From Fonsecaea monophora (lineage: Eukaryota; Ascomycota; Eurotiomycetes; Chaetothyriales; Herpotrichiellaceae), in NCBI RefSeq assembly GCF_001642475.1, contig NW_019173969.1, positions 1 through 64,000 on the forward strand: DNA of 64,000 nucleotides, in the 5' to 3' direction. Below are positions 53,208 to 64,000 of the stretch, piece by piece. How positions within the stretch are numbered: position 1 is the stretch's first letter; each line of letters starts with the position of its first letter. The position numbers and the translations under genes are program-made. The notes below the pieces were generated by a model. That model searched no databases and was not told the origin of the DNA. It was given only the letters and a program-made list of their open reading frames with translations.

Positions 53208-54572
53208 AGAGAATCCAAATTGGCGCGTCGTCGAAGCGTAGGCGTTATGGAGAACTGTTTGAGTGCTTTTCCTTATTGTCTTGAAAGGGGGACAAGAACA
53301 TGATGAAATGAAAAAGAAACACACTGCAGGCAAATGGATGAACAAGCAGGGGAGGGAGCTGGCTACTTTTCGAATGCAGCCGCCCTAGGCGAAGCACCCA
53401 AGTCTTCATCATCATTGCTGGTGCGGAACGCAGCTTGCTTACAAAAAAGGCAGGCTACTCAATCACGGAATGGTCTTGCTGAAGATCATAGTACCTTTTT
53501 TTTTTTTTTTTCAAATCGTGCATTTTACTGCCATACTTTGTACCTACACGTTCCCGAAGTGCAGATGTCGTCCTGGTCGAGGGTCTCAAAAAATCCAGCG
53601 GCCCCAAAGGATATCTCGTGCTCGTAGGGCTTGCAGTGCCTACTCCGTAAATTCCAAAGCCTGGAAAAGCCCCATTATTGCCCCCCAGTCAAAATCAGCT
53701 TAGTGGCCGGGGCGAACTCCAAAGAGGGCAGCCCTGGCGTGCCTTATTCTCTTCTCGTCCAGCTTCCGGGGATTCTTCTGTTACCGAACAGATCCACTGT
53801 GTTACTGGGGTTTGTGGAGGAGTGGAGGGAGAAATCTTATGGACGGGGGAAACACCATCTCGCTAGAAACGTGGCTGTCGGCACCGGGGGAGGTTGGGGG
53901 CAGCTGACCGTTTCCAAGCTCCCTTGTATTATTGTTGTTTGACACTCCTCCTTTTTCCCTAATTGATGAGCGTATATTGTACAGTAAAAGGAGTGAGGAT
54001 TGAGCAAAGGACTCGATGAAAAATGCCTGCGCCTATGCCTAGTCTGTGAACTGGCTCGCTGCGTCCTGCGACGCGGTAGTTGAGATTATCCGGACCCGAC
54101 AAACTGCGCTTGAAACCCCAGAAAAAATTCCTTGGAATGGTCCTTGGAACGCTCATCCACTCACCATCTTCTTCTTCGTTTTGGCAACTCCCAATTCGCT
54201 GGGTTCGTTCTCATCCTTGGAGCCTCCCTCCACCTTTTCTTTCTGTCGGGGCTTCCACACACAAATCAGCAGTCACAGGAGTCTGCTCTGCCTCTCCTCC
54301 ACCCATCTCGCCCCTCCTCGCTCCTCACTCGGTCTCCCTCTGACGCCCTCTCTGTCTGGGCTTCTGACAAGTAGAGTGCTCAAAACTAGACCCTGGGCTT
54401 GAAGGACGAACGCTCCCAGATCTCCAGGCTATTTTGACTAGTCGTCTGCTCAACCATTACAGAGTCTCAACCTCAATTACCTTCCTTCCCTCCACCGCTC
54501 CCACATTCTTTTCCCAATTCAACACCTCTCCCACATCCTCGCTCCAGGTCCCCCTCCACATTTGCCCAAATC
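53208..54572. other. Intergenic between the secreted protein and transcription factor genes
   Basis: No supported gene. T16 tract at 53496-53511. The 400 bases before 54573 are strongly C/T-rich, as in a fungal leader. Confidence 0.55.
53496..53511. repeat. T16 homopolymer
   Basis: Sixteen consecutive T. Confidence 0.9.
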
Positions 54573-57412
54573 ATGGTCTTGCGACAGTGTACCGTATGTG
54601 GTCGTCGTTTCACAAAGACTGAACACTTCAAGCGCCATGAGCGCTCTCGTATGTCAAATCCCGCCTACCCCGCGCTAGCCTTTTACTCATGCATTTCTAG
54701 ATACGCGGGAACGTCCCTATCCATGTACTATCTGTGACAAGGCTTTCTCTCGCAGGTTCGTGCTCCCTTCAAGCTCCTATTTGTGGTTGGACGTCGTGCT
54801 AACCATGGTCTAGCGATGTCTTGTTCCGGCATATGAAATGCCACGCCCAAAAGAACGACAAATCAGCTCCTGCCAATGCTTCATCACGGAGGAACACCAT
54901 CTCAGAAGGCGTCCCACCTCAGCCTTCTCAGGATGAATTCAACCTCAACTCTCCTGGCACTCTCGCCAGCGGACCCCATACGGGTATCCCTTTGATGCAG
55001 ATTCTCTCCCCCAGCAACTATCTCTCTCAGACGGGGAATGATCCCTCTCAACCTCCCAGACAATCTTCGATAGATGTCTCTAACCCTTTTCTCGATTCCT
55101 CGTCGAATCCCGGAAATGCTCTTAACATCCAGCTCCCTGGGTCGGCATGGACGATGCCTTCCCCCATCGCCACCGTGAACAACAAGACGTCCAGTTCCTC
55201 GCACGGTCAGAAACATTCTCCATCGCAGAACAGCGGCGAAGTGTCGGCCTTTGAAACTTCGGCGACCAGCCCTCATAATCCTGGACAGACTCCCAGATCC
55301 GAGATCGTGCCCAACCAATATTCGGACAGCCGCATTGACTGGCTTCCTCAACCGGACAATTCCAGCACCAGCAACTTTCACGATCCTTTCCAGATGTGGT
55401 TGTTTCCTTCGCTGGGTGACTTGGATCAATCTCCCGACTTCCTGCAAACGTATGGCATCCCTGACCCTCAGCAGCCATACCAGGACTCAAAAGATTTGGT
55501 CAACGGTAAGCCTTACGACCCTGTGGACAGGACGAAAAATATCGCCAAGGTCCCACGGGAACGCTTCTCTAGAGTCCAGCGGTGTTGGAACCCGCGTCCA
55601 GGCCGCGTGCATCGTATCATGCCAGTTCTCTGGAGAGAAGTCGCTACATCACCAATGGACAATCTCTTCTCAGAGTCGCCTATTGCAGATGATTTTCGGA
55701 CCGCGTCAAACTGGGGTCTCGACACTGAATGTCGAGTTCGACTCAGAGATACCTTTCGCACTCCTGCCCCGTCGACATACCACTCTCCCAAACTGCAAGC
55801 AGTTGTGGATCCAGCTCTCTCTTCACAACCAACGAACGAAGAATTCCCTCCTGCCGAAATCCTCGATATTGCGTTAGGCCTTTTTTTCCGCCGATTTCAT
55901 CCCACTGTCCCATTTATTCACGTTGCGACGTTTTCCGTTCGCACTACCCCTGCCCCCATGCTATTCGCCATATGTCTTATTGGTTTGAGTATTCTGGGAA
56001 CTACCGGCGCTACCAGATTTGTGTCGAAGATGTTCCCCAGCTTTTTACAACGCGTTTGTAATGATTTATCAGCCTGTGCAGGATGTTCCGCAACACCGAC
56101 GCAGCAAATGGTCCTGTTTGCGACAGGTCTGCTGACGTTGAATCTCTCTGTTATCACTGGGGATAAAGATTGCGTCAACCAGAGCCAGATGCTTTATGTC
56201 AGCCTGTTGGCTATGGTTCAACAGAACGGATTGTTCGCGGCCGGTGATGGGCAGTCTTTGGATGCTCTGCTGTCCGAAATGTCGGAATCAGACGATCGTT
56301 GGAAAGCGTGGAGCCGAATAGAGTCGGCGAAGCGTCTGATTCTGGGACTGCTGCTGTGTGATTCGTGGTTCGCGAACTTGTTGTCAAAGGCGCCGATTGT
56401 GAGATCGGAATCCGTGTGTGTTGTGGCGCCCTGCGACGAAGCGCTCTTCCAGGCTCAGTCCGCCACCCAATGGCAATCTCTGTTGCGCAGCGGAAAGAGC
56501 CAAAGTGCGCCAACATTCAGGATTGAGGACCTCCATAAGCATGATATGGCACCAATTGCCAAGCTAGGATATCTGGGGCGATCTTCACTACTTGCATTAC
56601 TGCAGATCCAAGTTCTGGAAGCTTATCAACGGCTCATGCCGCCGGATCAGTTGACCATTGGGTCATACATCCCCTGGCATGTCTATGCAGGTGATGCACG
56701 CGCCAGCACACTCGTACCGGCAGTCCTCGCGGCTACACACACGGCAGGCCCGCTTTCGCAAGTTGACGACACGAATTGCGTTGTCCTCTGGCACAGTCTC
56801 TGTGTCATGCTCTTGGCGGACTTTCGCATGTTTGAGTTGGCGGCCGGTCGACAAGGAGCTGCTCCTGCGACGGGCGCATTGGAGAATATCTCGCAATGGA
56901 GCCAAACTCAGGCGGCGCGCAGAGCCTGTGTTCACGCAGCGCAGAACTTCAAACTCATGTCTGAACGCCGGGTCAGCGACAATGTGACCATCCATAGCGT
57001 AACAGCGCTCTTCGCGTCGGCACTCGTCCTCGGTCTCTATCTCTTCATGGTCAACCCGAGCTCGGGTCGACAGGGCACAGCGCCCGTTGAGCTTATGGAC
57101 GCAGAACCCGACTGGGCTGAGCTGGGTGATATGGGGTTCAAAGACGAAAGCCTGGACCCTGCAACGGCCGAACGAAATCTCACCACGAACCGCGAGGACG
57201 AACATTTCAGTTTGGTGTATCAGTTTGTCAAATATGGCGGCGCCTTGTCTCTAGGTGGGGTAGCACACAGTGGTGGCTACGAGGGTGCCAGGAGGGTATT
57301 GTTGGACTTTGCAAACCTGATGGACGGGATCAGTGGGAGGAGGTTACGGACGTTTACGCAGGTGCTGCATATCATGAGTGATGATTTGATGAATGTGGAT
57401 CCGGCATTGTAG
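54573..57412 (+). CDS. C2H2 zinc-finger transcription factor with fungal-specific regulatory domain
   Basis: Three exons, 54573-54648, 54701-54755 and 54814-57412, give 909 residues. Two tandem C2H2 fingers are rebuilt by splicing: C6, C9, H22, H26 and C34, C37, H50, H54, linked by the usual TRERPYP. A Ser/Pro/Asn-rich disordered part follows to about 290. The rest resembles the fungal-specific transcription factor (PF04082-type) middle homology region: EEFPPAEILDIALGLFFRRF, HPTVPFIHVATF, MLFAICLIGLSILG, ESAKRLILGLLLCDSWFANL. This combination of two N-terminal C2H2 fingers and the middle homology region is a known filamentous-fungal regulator class. It is the last gene of the plus-strand run that includes monooxygenase, transporter and secreted protein, so it may regulate them; that is inference. 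Confidence 0.88.
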
Positions 57413-58092
57413 CTGTTTGGAGATATATGCACAGGGAGAGAGGGAATATGTGCTGGACATATTGAATCAGGGATTGATACCATATTTGAGGGTGGACAAG
57501 ATCCGACTCCTAGACAATATGCCGGGGTCTTCTCGAGCGCATTGGCACAGAAAAGCTCTCGAATACTATCCTCGAGAGAGGCATGTGCATGTGCATGTGT
57601 ACGTCTTTGTTTATGCATTCTTTGTCCTTGCTCACTCTGTATTCCATGGCTTCCCCCGAGCATTCCCAATTGGGGGTTTGTCCTACCTAGTCTGCACGCG
57701 ATAGAAATGGGTTGACTGAGTGGGATGCTTTTTATCTTGTTACTCGTTCCACGCTCCCCGCTCCCCGCTCCGTCGAAACTTGTACATGTAACGTAATGTC
57801 TTTGACACAAATGCAGAGTCTTCACAGTTGATCAGATACCCGTACACTGTACCTACGTAATCTTAACTACGGTAGGTAGGTGGACAGGAGAGTCGAGCAT
57901 GTCACTGTATGTGCACGAGGGACAGATGTGCATGATAAGATTAAGATGGGAGGGAGGGCCTCGATTCGGAGAATCAGTGCGGGGCTGCCTGACTACCCAG
58001 CCCTGCCAGCTACCTACCCACGCACCACCCACACAACCACACTACCACGCTACCTATCGCCTACATATGTAACTACCGAGTATGTACCCGCT

Positions 58093-58191
58093 ACCTAACT
58101 ACATGCCAAGTACCGAGTACATAGGTACATACATAGATATGTACATACATGGACAGGGTGGCAGGGCAAGGTAGGGCAAGGTAGGGCAGGG
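58093..58191. repeat. GTACATAC and GGCAAGGTAG repeats
   Basis: Imperfect GTACATACAT(A/G) words at 58125-58150, then GGCAAGGTAG units at 58161-58188. Confidence 0.75.
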
Positions 58192-58342
58192 TACATGAAC
58201 AGAGGGGGCGCTTATCTTATCTACGAGTACTCCGTACTCACCCCGAGTTATCGGTACAGATACATAATACAATATTATCTACATCCCTGTCACTTACTTG
58301 TACATTGTCACCGCAAGGCGCCCTTGAAGAAACCCAGTGAAC

Positions 58343-58386
58343 CCAAGGAATGACCAAGGAATGACCAAGGACCATGTCCATGTCCA
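58343..58386. repeat. CCAAGGAATGA and CATGTC tandem repeats
   Basis: CCAAGGAATGA occurs twice in tandem and begins a third time; then CATGTC units. Confidence 0.85.
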
Positions 58387-59152
58387 TCTCCGTTCCCGTC
58401 TCCTCCCCCGTCTATATCGCGCAACGCCGAGGCACATGCTCGGTAAATCCGATACTGGTAGAGGGTGGCACACGCACACGCACATGGCACATTGCACATC
58501 GAAAGTCGAGTCGAGTCAACCTCGCTCGCACTCTCGCACCCTGGCTGAGCTGAGCTGAATCGATCCGACCTCGCTCCCGGTTCTCTTTGCACCGAGAATT
58601 CCCTTTCACCCATGTTCATGTCAAGTTATGTCATGTCGTATCATCTGTGCTGGATGGTTGGTTGGAAGAAAGAAAGGAAAAAAGAGATATTTTTTTTCTT
58701 GGTGAGGACAGCACGGTTCTCAATTCTCAGTTATCAGATCTCAGTTATCAGAAAAAGGAAGAACAAGAGGAAGAGGAAGAAAACTCTTTCCCTTCCCTCT
58801 TTCCCTTCCCGCTGGATTTCTATTCTACTTGTTCTCGTTCTTGTAGAGCAAAATAGTCCCCCTGTCTGTTGTTGCCTTTTCTGCCTGTCTGCTGGTCTGC
58901 CGTCTAGGAGTGTCTATGTGTATAGATTCTAAGTAGCCGGAAGAAAAAGAAAGAAGAAGAAAAGGGAAAACCACCATGGTGACGATGATGGACCCCCCGC
59001 ATCGCGGCCACATAACACACATAGAAATCGTCAAGTAAAACTCCGCTCTAATGCTGCAAGTTCCCCCAAAACTCCCGGGTGTATTTTGTAAAAATAAAAA
59101 AAATTCACATTGCATGGCTCCCCTTCTTGTTGTGTTGTCAGATGTCAAGTCA

Positions 59153-59377
59153 TTATTTCTGGCCGTGGCCTAGTTTCTTGAGTTGTTCGTTGATTCCTTT
59201 CAGTTCGCCGAGTCGGACCTCTTCGCCCTGGTGAAGAATGTTGATGTGCTCCTGCTTCAGGCGTCGAAATTCCTCGTCTAGCCGTTCGTGCCACGGGTAG
59301 AGAACAAAGACCTGGAAGGCCAGGGCCGAACTGGCAATGACGAAATTCGTCAGGGAGACACCGCGCGTGAAAATCAT
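59153..59377 (-). CDS. Small one-helix protein, probably mitochondrial
   Basis: Single exon, 74 residues. MIFTRGVSLTNFVIASSA opens a hydrophobic helix (about residues 8-27, ending VFVLYPWHERL), followed by a charged amphipathic helix (LDEEFRRLKQEHINIL ... KGINEQLKKLGHGQK). The pattern of a short N-terminal anchor, YPWH and a coiled C-terminus is familiar from small conserved proteins of filamentous ascomycetes, thought to sit in the mitochondrial inner membrane, but I cannot name it with certainty. It has no cysteines and no cleavable presequence of the usual Arg-rich type. The start at 59377 is the first ATG in the frame that gives this family-like N-terminus, although the frame itself is open upstream. 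Confidence 0.68.
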   Translation of the reverse strand: MIFTRGVSLTNFVIASSALAFQVFVLYPWHERLDEEFRRLKQEHINILHQGEEVRLGELKGINEQLKKLGHGQK

Positions 59378-61133
59378 GGTTGGATAGTGGTGCGCGGGGG
59401 GGAACCACAGTAGTCAATCTCGATGAAGGGAAAAATAGAGGGGTATCTCTTTTTTTTTCTGGGTTATACTGTTTGGTGGCGGTATGGTTAGACGTGTGTC
59501 CGACTGAGGGTAGGTCGTGAGGGCACTCACTTGAATCCCACGCTGCTCCCGAGGAGTTTATAAACAGGGTAAACCAAGCGTCCAAAAAGTCTTGTGAGCG
59601 AGACACACTTGACGTACTCTCAGACAGACTAGGAAAGTGATTGAATGGTTGGAATGATTGACAGCGTTTCTTCCCCCTTTGGAGGCCTGCTAGGTCTTCA
59701 AGTGGCTGGAGGATAAGGACAGTCGAAGTTTGAAACTCGAGAAAGTAACAGAAAAGGTGAAGAAAGGAAAGGAAAATCAAAATGGCAAGAGCAGAGGGTC
59801 TCGTTCTTGTTTTCTTGCTTCGGCGAGTCACGAGACAAGATGCCCAGCCTCGACGCTAGAGATTGATCGGAGGCGGCAAAAAAAAAGTGCAGAACTTACA
59901 CGTAGAGAATCTCCGAGTCATGTCGTTTTCTTTCCTGCCTCTTCTGCCCGGTGAGGCAGTGTGACCTTGATTCGTTCCGGTGGCAGCGTTATCGGTTTGT
60001 GAAGGTGAGAAGTGAGATGCAGTTCTTGCCGCATGGGGTTTGGCGTTGTCGCGCCATGTGGATGCCATGTCGAGCCATTTCTGCAGCCTTGTTCCGACCT
60101 TCGGCCGTGATTCGGACTCAAGCCCTCATCGCCGTCTTCGGCGCCTGGACTGCGCGCAAAAGCAGGTACCAAGAGGTATCTGATCGCCATTTGACATGCC
60201 CCGCGGAACATTCGAGGTACCCAAGGGTGCCCAAGGTCCCCACCGAGAGCGCTCTCGCCCTGCGCCGAACATTCTGGCGGGAAATGAGGTTGTCTACAAG
60301 ACGACGCCAAAAAGATGGGTTACACAATAACATGAAACATCCACTCTGGAAGTCCGGGAGTTATCCATCTTTCTGGGAGAAGTATACATCCAACACAAGG
60401 ACAACAAGTATAGGCCTGTTGGAACACGACGCCTGAAGTTCAACTCCCTCCTTGCGAACAACGAGTCCCAAATGACGCAACTCCCTGTACCTAGTAGACG
60501 CCCTGGTGGTGGCCCGTTGGGGTAAAGCCTCGGGGCACAAGGGGGTTGCGCGAGGCTGAGACGGAATTGGAGAGCACATGGGCTCCATTTCGCTGCGACA
60601 ATAATAACGCGTTGGGCATCAGCTTGGAGTCTATCCGCCGATTCTCCGTGCGAAGGATTGTGGCCATGGTCATCTGGAACTTGACATGTGTCAGTCAAAT
60701 GGCAGCCCCCACTCGGCCTTTTGTCCAGAGCAGATGCGATATCTGCATTTGTACTTGTTCTTGGAGTTGGGGGATTGTGGCCATATTGTGATGTTACAAG
60801 TAGTAAACCTTCTCTCTGCCTCGGCGAGGCGCAGGATCGGATGATGTCGCCACCGGCATGTCCTACAGCATGGCACAAACTCACTCCAATAATATGATGA
60901 AGATTGACACCCATGCTTACTTGTTCGATTTTACGAGTAGAACAGTCCAGACTTGTAGTCGTGATCGAATGCAAAACTTTGTTGTCCGTCCCGTTCTGAT
61001 TAGCCGCTCGCAAAGTAGAGATCATCTTCGCTGGTATACAAGTACTGGTACTCATTGTGGCTCAGGAATTCATCAATCCTCGACGCATCTATGTTCGCTC
61101 TAACAAATCTATGTAATAGCCGCTGGGATATCG
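59378..61133. other. Intergenic between the small protein and SLD3
   Basis: The promoter of the small minus-strand gene lies in the left part; the right part is the 3' side of SLD3. Open frames up to 253 codons (60294-61055 minus) have no family features and overlap frames on the other strand. Confidence 0.5.
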
Positions 61134-64000
61134 TCACAGGTCAAAGTCATCATTCCAACCCAATTTGTCGTAAATGTCACCCTCCTCAACCTCATCAGTG
61201 GCGGGGCGTGCTTTCTCAGAAGTCCCTCCTCTAGGCGTCCTCGTATCATCAGGACTTTGAGTCCACCGAAAGCTGTCATCCATCATCCCACGTCCCTTAC
61301 CACCCATGACTCGATCCATCATCTGTCCGGCTTGCTCAGGAATCTCTGGTGCGTCGCGGAATACATGGTCGAGCGGCACATCACTCCTCTTCACCGGCGT
61401 AAACAGAACTGGGCGCTGGGACCGAGTCATGCGCAGGCTTTGCGCACTGTTCGTCCCCTCAGAACGTCCAACCTGCGAGGATCCAGAAGGCGGATCAGGG
61501 TCAGACAAAGGCACCCTTTCTCCACCATGGTTTGTTCGTTTGGATGCCGGAGTTGATGCTATCGTGGACAGCTCTCCTGGCCCAGCCTGAAGGGGGTAAA
61601 GAGTTGGCAAGTTCAGCGGATTCGAAGTTTTCTTGTCGATCCCACGTGATGGCGTCTCATGAATGGCTGCAAGGACTGCTCGTTTGGTCGCTGACAATCT
61701 AGTGGTGCTAGTCGAACTCGGTATCCCAGGACGTACCAGCCGAGGCTTGACTGTTGACGACGGAATTATCGCCCCTGTATCTTGTTCCTGAACCGTCACT
61801 TTTGGTTGTAGCGGCAATTCTGGCTCCTGCATGAAATCTTGGGTTCGCCTCGCCCTTGGCGTTGCAGATATCTGGATTGCTGGCTTCCTCTCCTTCTCCC
61901 TACTCTTCCTGTCCTCTACTTCGTCCATGAAGAGTCCTGCCACGGTCCTGCGATCGGGCTTCTTAAGCGCATCAATTGCAGCCTCCAACTCCTTCTTCTG
62001 CTGAGCCAACCGATCGAGCTTGCGCCGCTTAAGATCATGCGCCCTTTGATCCGCAGCAAGATCAATTTCGCGATTACTGAATGATACCGATTTTGAGAGG
62101 TTGCCCCCACGAGAGACGGGCCTCTCAGAAGGCTCGCGCTTTAAGGTTGGGATTATAGGATTCTGCGTCATGGAAGCTGTTACAGAGGGACCGCGGGAGA
62201 AGGTAGTCGGCGGCGAGCCGTGCCGGTGGAGTTGGTGGTCTTCGCTAAGAACTCTCTCGAGAGTCCGTTTCGTAAATGGCCTCGCTGATGTAGATTTTGT
62301 GAGTGACGATATCGAGGACGATCTATGCAGGGTTGCTGCAGGTGCTGGAGGTGGATGTTTGGATCGCTTGGGAGAAATTTCGGGTCCGCCGAGCTTACGA
62401 CATATTGATTTGATTTGCTCTGGGAGTTTGATCGAGTAGAATGGGAGAAGGACGTCCTTGCAAAAGTCCCTAAGGGAATCATTAGCTTTGGAAGAGGTGG
62501 TGCTGTTCTTTCTATCATCTGTGGCGACAAGGTCATCGAGGCTGATGGTGTGCCAGATGCATAGACGATCAACGATGGTGTCGATTTCACTCGACCAGTT
62601 GCGCCTCTTCCTCTTGTGTTGCCTTTGTGGAACTGCGGCCAAGATTGCATTGTTGTCACCCTCGATCGATTCGAGCTTCACGTCTGGATCTGTTACCTGC
62701 ACTGGCTTCGCAGTCTCAGAGAGTCGTGATCCGGCGATTTCAAGCAACATGACCTCCAGGATTAGGAGCATCTGCATTTCACTTTCCCGCATACGCAAAT
62801 CAGCGAATTCTTTCCGCATCTCCTCGGTCTGGCTGGTCGCTGTAAGGCTCGTCGGCTTCAAATCCCTGCTACGCCACCATTTCGCAATAAAGTCCTCCTC
62901 GTCAGGCCATAGACAATCCTTGCCCAGCTTCGCTTTCTTCTTCCGACTCCTTTTCTGTTGAGATGCGGCTTGTCCGACAGCATCTTCGCTTTCCTGCTCC
63001 GCCACAATTGATGGCAAAGCTTTGATGATGTTTGCCAGAGACTCCTTGTATTTAAGATCAATTTTCTTTGTAGGCAATATAATTTGCTCGTAAAATTCGG
63101 AAAGTTCAAATATTCCCTTCGCAGGATCTCCACCTGATCGCACATGTGCTCGTGCCCGACTCAGTGGTCCCTTGACATAGAATGCCAGTGATGTCTTCGA
63201 GGTATAGAGATGCTCAAAATATTGTGTGCGCAGACGCTCGGGTTCCGTGGGATTCATGTCGGCCCAAGGATTTTGTAATGTAGGGAGAGGCGCGGGTGCC
63301 ACGGGAAGAGTCTCGCTGGGTGGAACAAAGTTGTCGAGTGTGTTTTGTAAGCCTAACCCTGTGCTGTGGGTGACTGTCACAGACTCTCTCAGTACAGTTG
63401 ACCGTGCATCAGATGTTGACTGTATAACTGTACTAGGAACGGGAATCTGAGCCAAATCCTGACCAGCCAGATTATCCAATGAAGGAGCAATCGGTTGCTG
63501 GACGAGATCAGGAGAGCATATTGGGGTGATAGACTCGTGCAAGATGGTACGATTGGGCTTTAAGATTGACATCCTAGCCAATGCACCGCGTCGATTTGCT
63601 GGTTTCTTGGGGCTCTTCGGCGTAGGCAATGCTGGCAAACTCGAGACTGACCCGGTCCTCGCAAGGGAAGAGCGGGGACCGCCATCTTCCTCTCCTCGTA
63701 GTAAATCCTCAATTCTGACTTCGGCTACTTTGCCAATTGCAGCATCGTGGCACCAGGATTCTGAAATCGAACTGTGTAAAGCACACGCGACGTAGACAGA
63801 GTCGCCAATTCGCTCAACAGCATGGAGGGCACCATTGGGGACTTGACGGACGACCAAAATGCGTTGTTCCCATTCCTCCACGGACAAAATGGTTGCTTCA
63901 AAGATCAACCGGCAAGTCCCGGTGGACGTGTTGAGCCATGCTAAAGGCAGACATGCTCGAGCCACAAGCGTTACCGGTGCAAAGTTGAGAGTTGCATGGC
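61134..64000 (-). CDS. SLD3: DNA replication initiation factor Sld3 (N-terminus beyond right edge)
   Basis: Minus-strand frame open from the stop at 61134 through the window edge, about 955 residues visible. No in-frame ATG precedes the conserved part near the edge (the frame there reads a GTG at 63965), so the start lies outside. The Sld3 core is recognised by NPWADMNPTEPERLRTQYFE, LYTSKTSLAFYVKGPLSRAR, FYEQIILPTKKIDLKYKESL, LWPDEEDFIAKWW, MRMRESEMQ-like helices, DRLCIWHTISLDDL and the block before FCKDVLLPFYSIKLPEQIKSICRKLGG. The C-terminal third is disordered, with many Ser-Pro/Thr-Pro sites that fit CDK regulation, and ends in a short acidic motif (GDIYDKLGWNDDFDL). Sld3 loads Cdc45 on the Mcm2-7 helicase at origins and binds Dpb11 when phosphorylated. 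Confidence 0.9.
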   Translation of the reverse strand, partial: HATLNFAPVTLVARACLPLAWLNTSTGTCRLIFEATILSVEEWEQRILVVRQVPNGALHAVERIGDSVYVACALHSSISESWCHDAAIGKVAEVRIEDLLRGEEDGGPRSSLARTGSVSSLPALPTPKSPKKPANRRGALARMSILKPNRTILHESITPICSPDLVQQPIAPSLDNLAGQDLAQIPVPSTVIQSTSDARSTVLRESVTVTHSTGLGLQNTLDNFVPPSETLPVAPAPLPTLQNPWADMNPTEPERLRTQYFEHLYTSKTSLAFYVKGPLSRARAHVRSGGDPAKGIFELSEFYEQIILPTKKIDLKYKESLANIIKALPSIVAEQESEDAVGQAASQQKRSRKKKAKLGKDCLWPDEEDFIAKWWRSRDLKPTSLTATSQTEEMRKEFADLRMRESEMQMLLILEVMLLEIAGSRLSETAKPVQVTDPDVKLESIEGDNNAILAAVPQRQHKRKRRNWSSEIDTIVDRLCIWHTISLDDLVATDDRKNSTTSSKANDSLRDFCKDVLLPFYSIKLPEQIKSICRKLGGPEISPKRSKHPPPAPAATLHRSSSISSLTKSTSARPFTKRTLERVLSEDHQLHRHGSPPTTFSRGPSVTASMTQNPIIPTLKREPSERPVSRGGNLSKSVSFSNREIDLAADQRAHDLKRRKLDRLAQQKKELEAAIDALKKPDRRTVAGLFMDEVEDRKSREKERKPAIQISATPRARRTQDFMQEPELPLQPKVTVQEQDTGAIIPSSTVKPRLVRPGIPSSTSTTRLSATKRAVLAAIHETPSRGIDKKTSNPLNLPTLYPLQAGPGELSTIASTPASKRTNHGGERVPLSDPDPPSGSSQVGRSEGTNSAQSLRMTRSQRPVLFTPVKRSDVPLDHVFRDAPEIPEQAGQMMDRVMGGKGRGMMDDSFRWTQSPDDTRTPRGGTSEKARPATDEVEEGDIYDKLGWNDDFDL

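Larger units (their letters stand above)
57413..59152. other. Repeat-rich intergenic region
   Basis: No supported gene. Rich in TACC/GTAC words from 57860 to 58300, with several tandem words further on (58343-58386), a T8 and a purine-rich stretch near 58750-58790. Confidence 0.55.

Noticed and set aside
46407..57412. Classical secondary-metabolite cluster
   Set aside because: No polyketide synthase, peptide synthetase, terpene cyclase or prenyltransferase is present.
60294..61055. 253-codon minus-strand frame
   Set aside because: Long but without any domain, and overlaps plus-strand frames of comparable quality.

Overview
The window is nuclear DNA of a filamentous ascomycete (Pezizomycotina). 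Genes carry short introns (about 48-175 bp) with GT(A/G)AGT or GTATGT donors and CTAAC/CTGAC-type branch sites. Several proteins are typical of filamentous fungi: a DUF3431 protein, a CHORD-CS protein, Ahc1, Sld3, an Hst3/Hst4 sirtuin and fungal transcription factors. The overall feel is Eurotiomycete (possibly Chaetothyriales), but this is an impression of protein style, not a proof. I see no transposon, tRNA, rRNA or CRISPR-like array. I support 20 protein genes (two cut by the window edges), plus one weak small ORF.

Left third (1-24.4 kb): housekeeping and nuclear genes. These are the end of verprolin, a small Myb/SANT-like basic protein, a DUF3431 protein, a CHORD-CS Hsp90 co-chaperone, an Ahc1-like zinc-finger protein, a mucin-like single-pass membrane protein, an Hst3/Hst4-type sirtuin, Mediator subunit Med16, and the divergent pair ribosomal protein L35 / Golgi SNARE Gos1.

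Middle (24.4-46.4 kb): a 4.4 kb stretch without a recognisable gene, then a small Cys-rich protein, Atp10 divergent from a DNA polymerase X gene (Pol4/lambda type, four exons), and a transcription factor with an N-terminal BED-like finger plus an internal Zn2Cys6. A 6.4 kb gene-poor interval follows, then the chromatin-remodelling subunit Rsc7/Swp82, then a microsatellite-rich intergenic region.

Right third (46.4-64 kb): an accessory-looking run, all on the plus strand. It holds a salicylate-hydroxylase-type FAD monooxygenase, a doubtful small ORF, an MFS transporter, a secreted Cys-rich protein with no recognised family, and a C2H2 plus fungal-specific-domain transcription factor. Enzyme, transporter, secreted protein and regulator together suggest a small catabolic or chemical-response module; this is inference. 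After another repeat-rich interval come a tiny one-helix, probably mitochondrial, protein and most of the replication-initiation factor Sld3, whose N-terminus lies beyond the right edge.

Splice sites were chosen by eye from frame continuity, donor/acceptor consensus and protein-family continuity; no transcript data were available.
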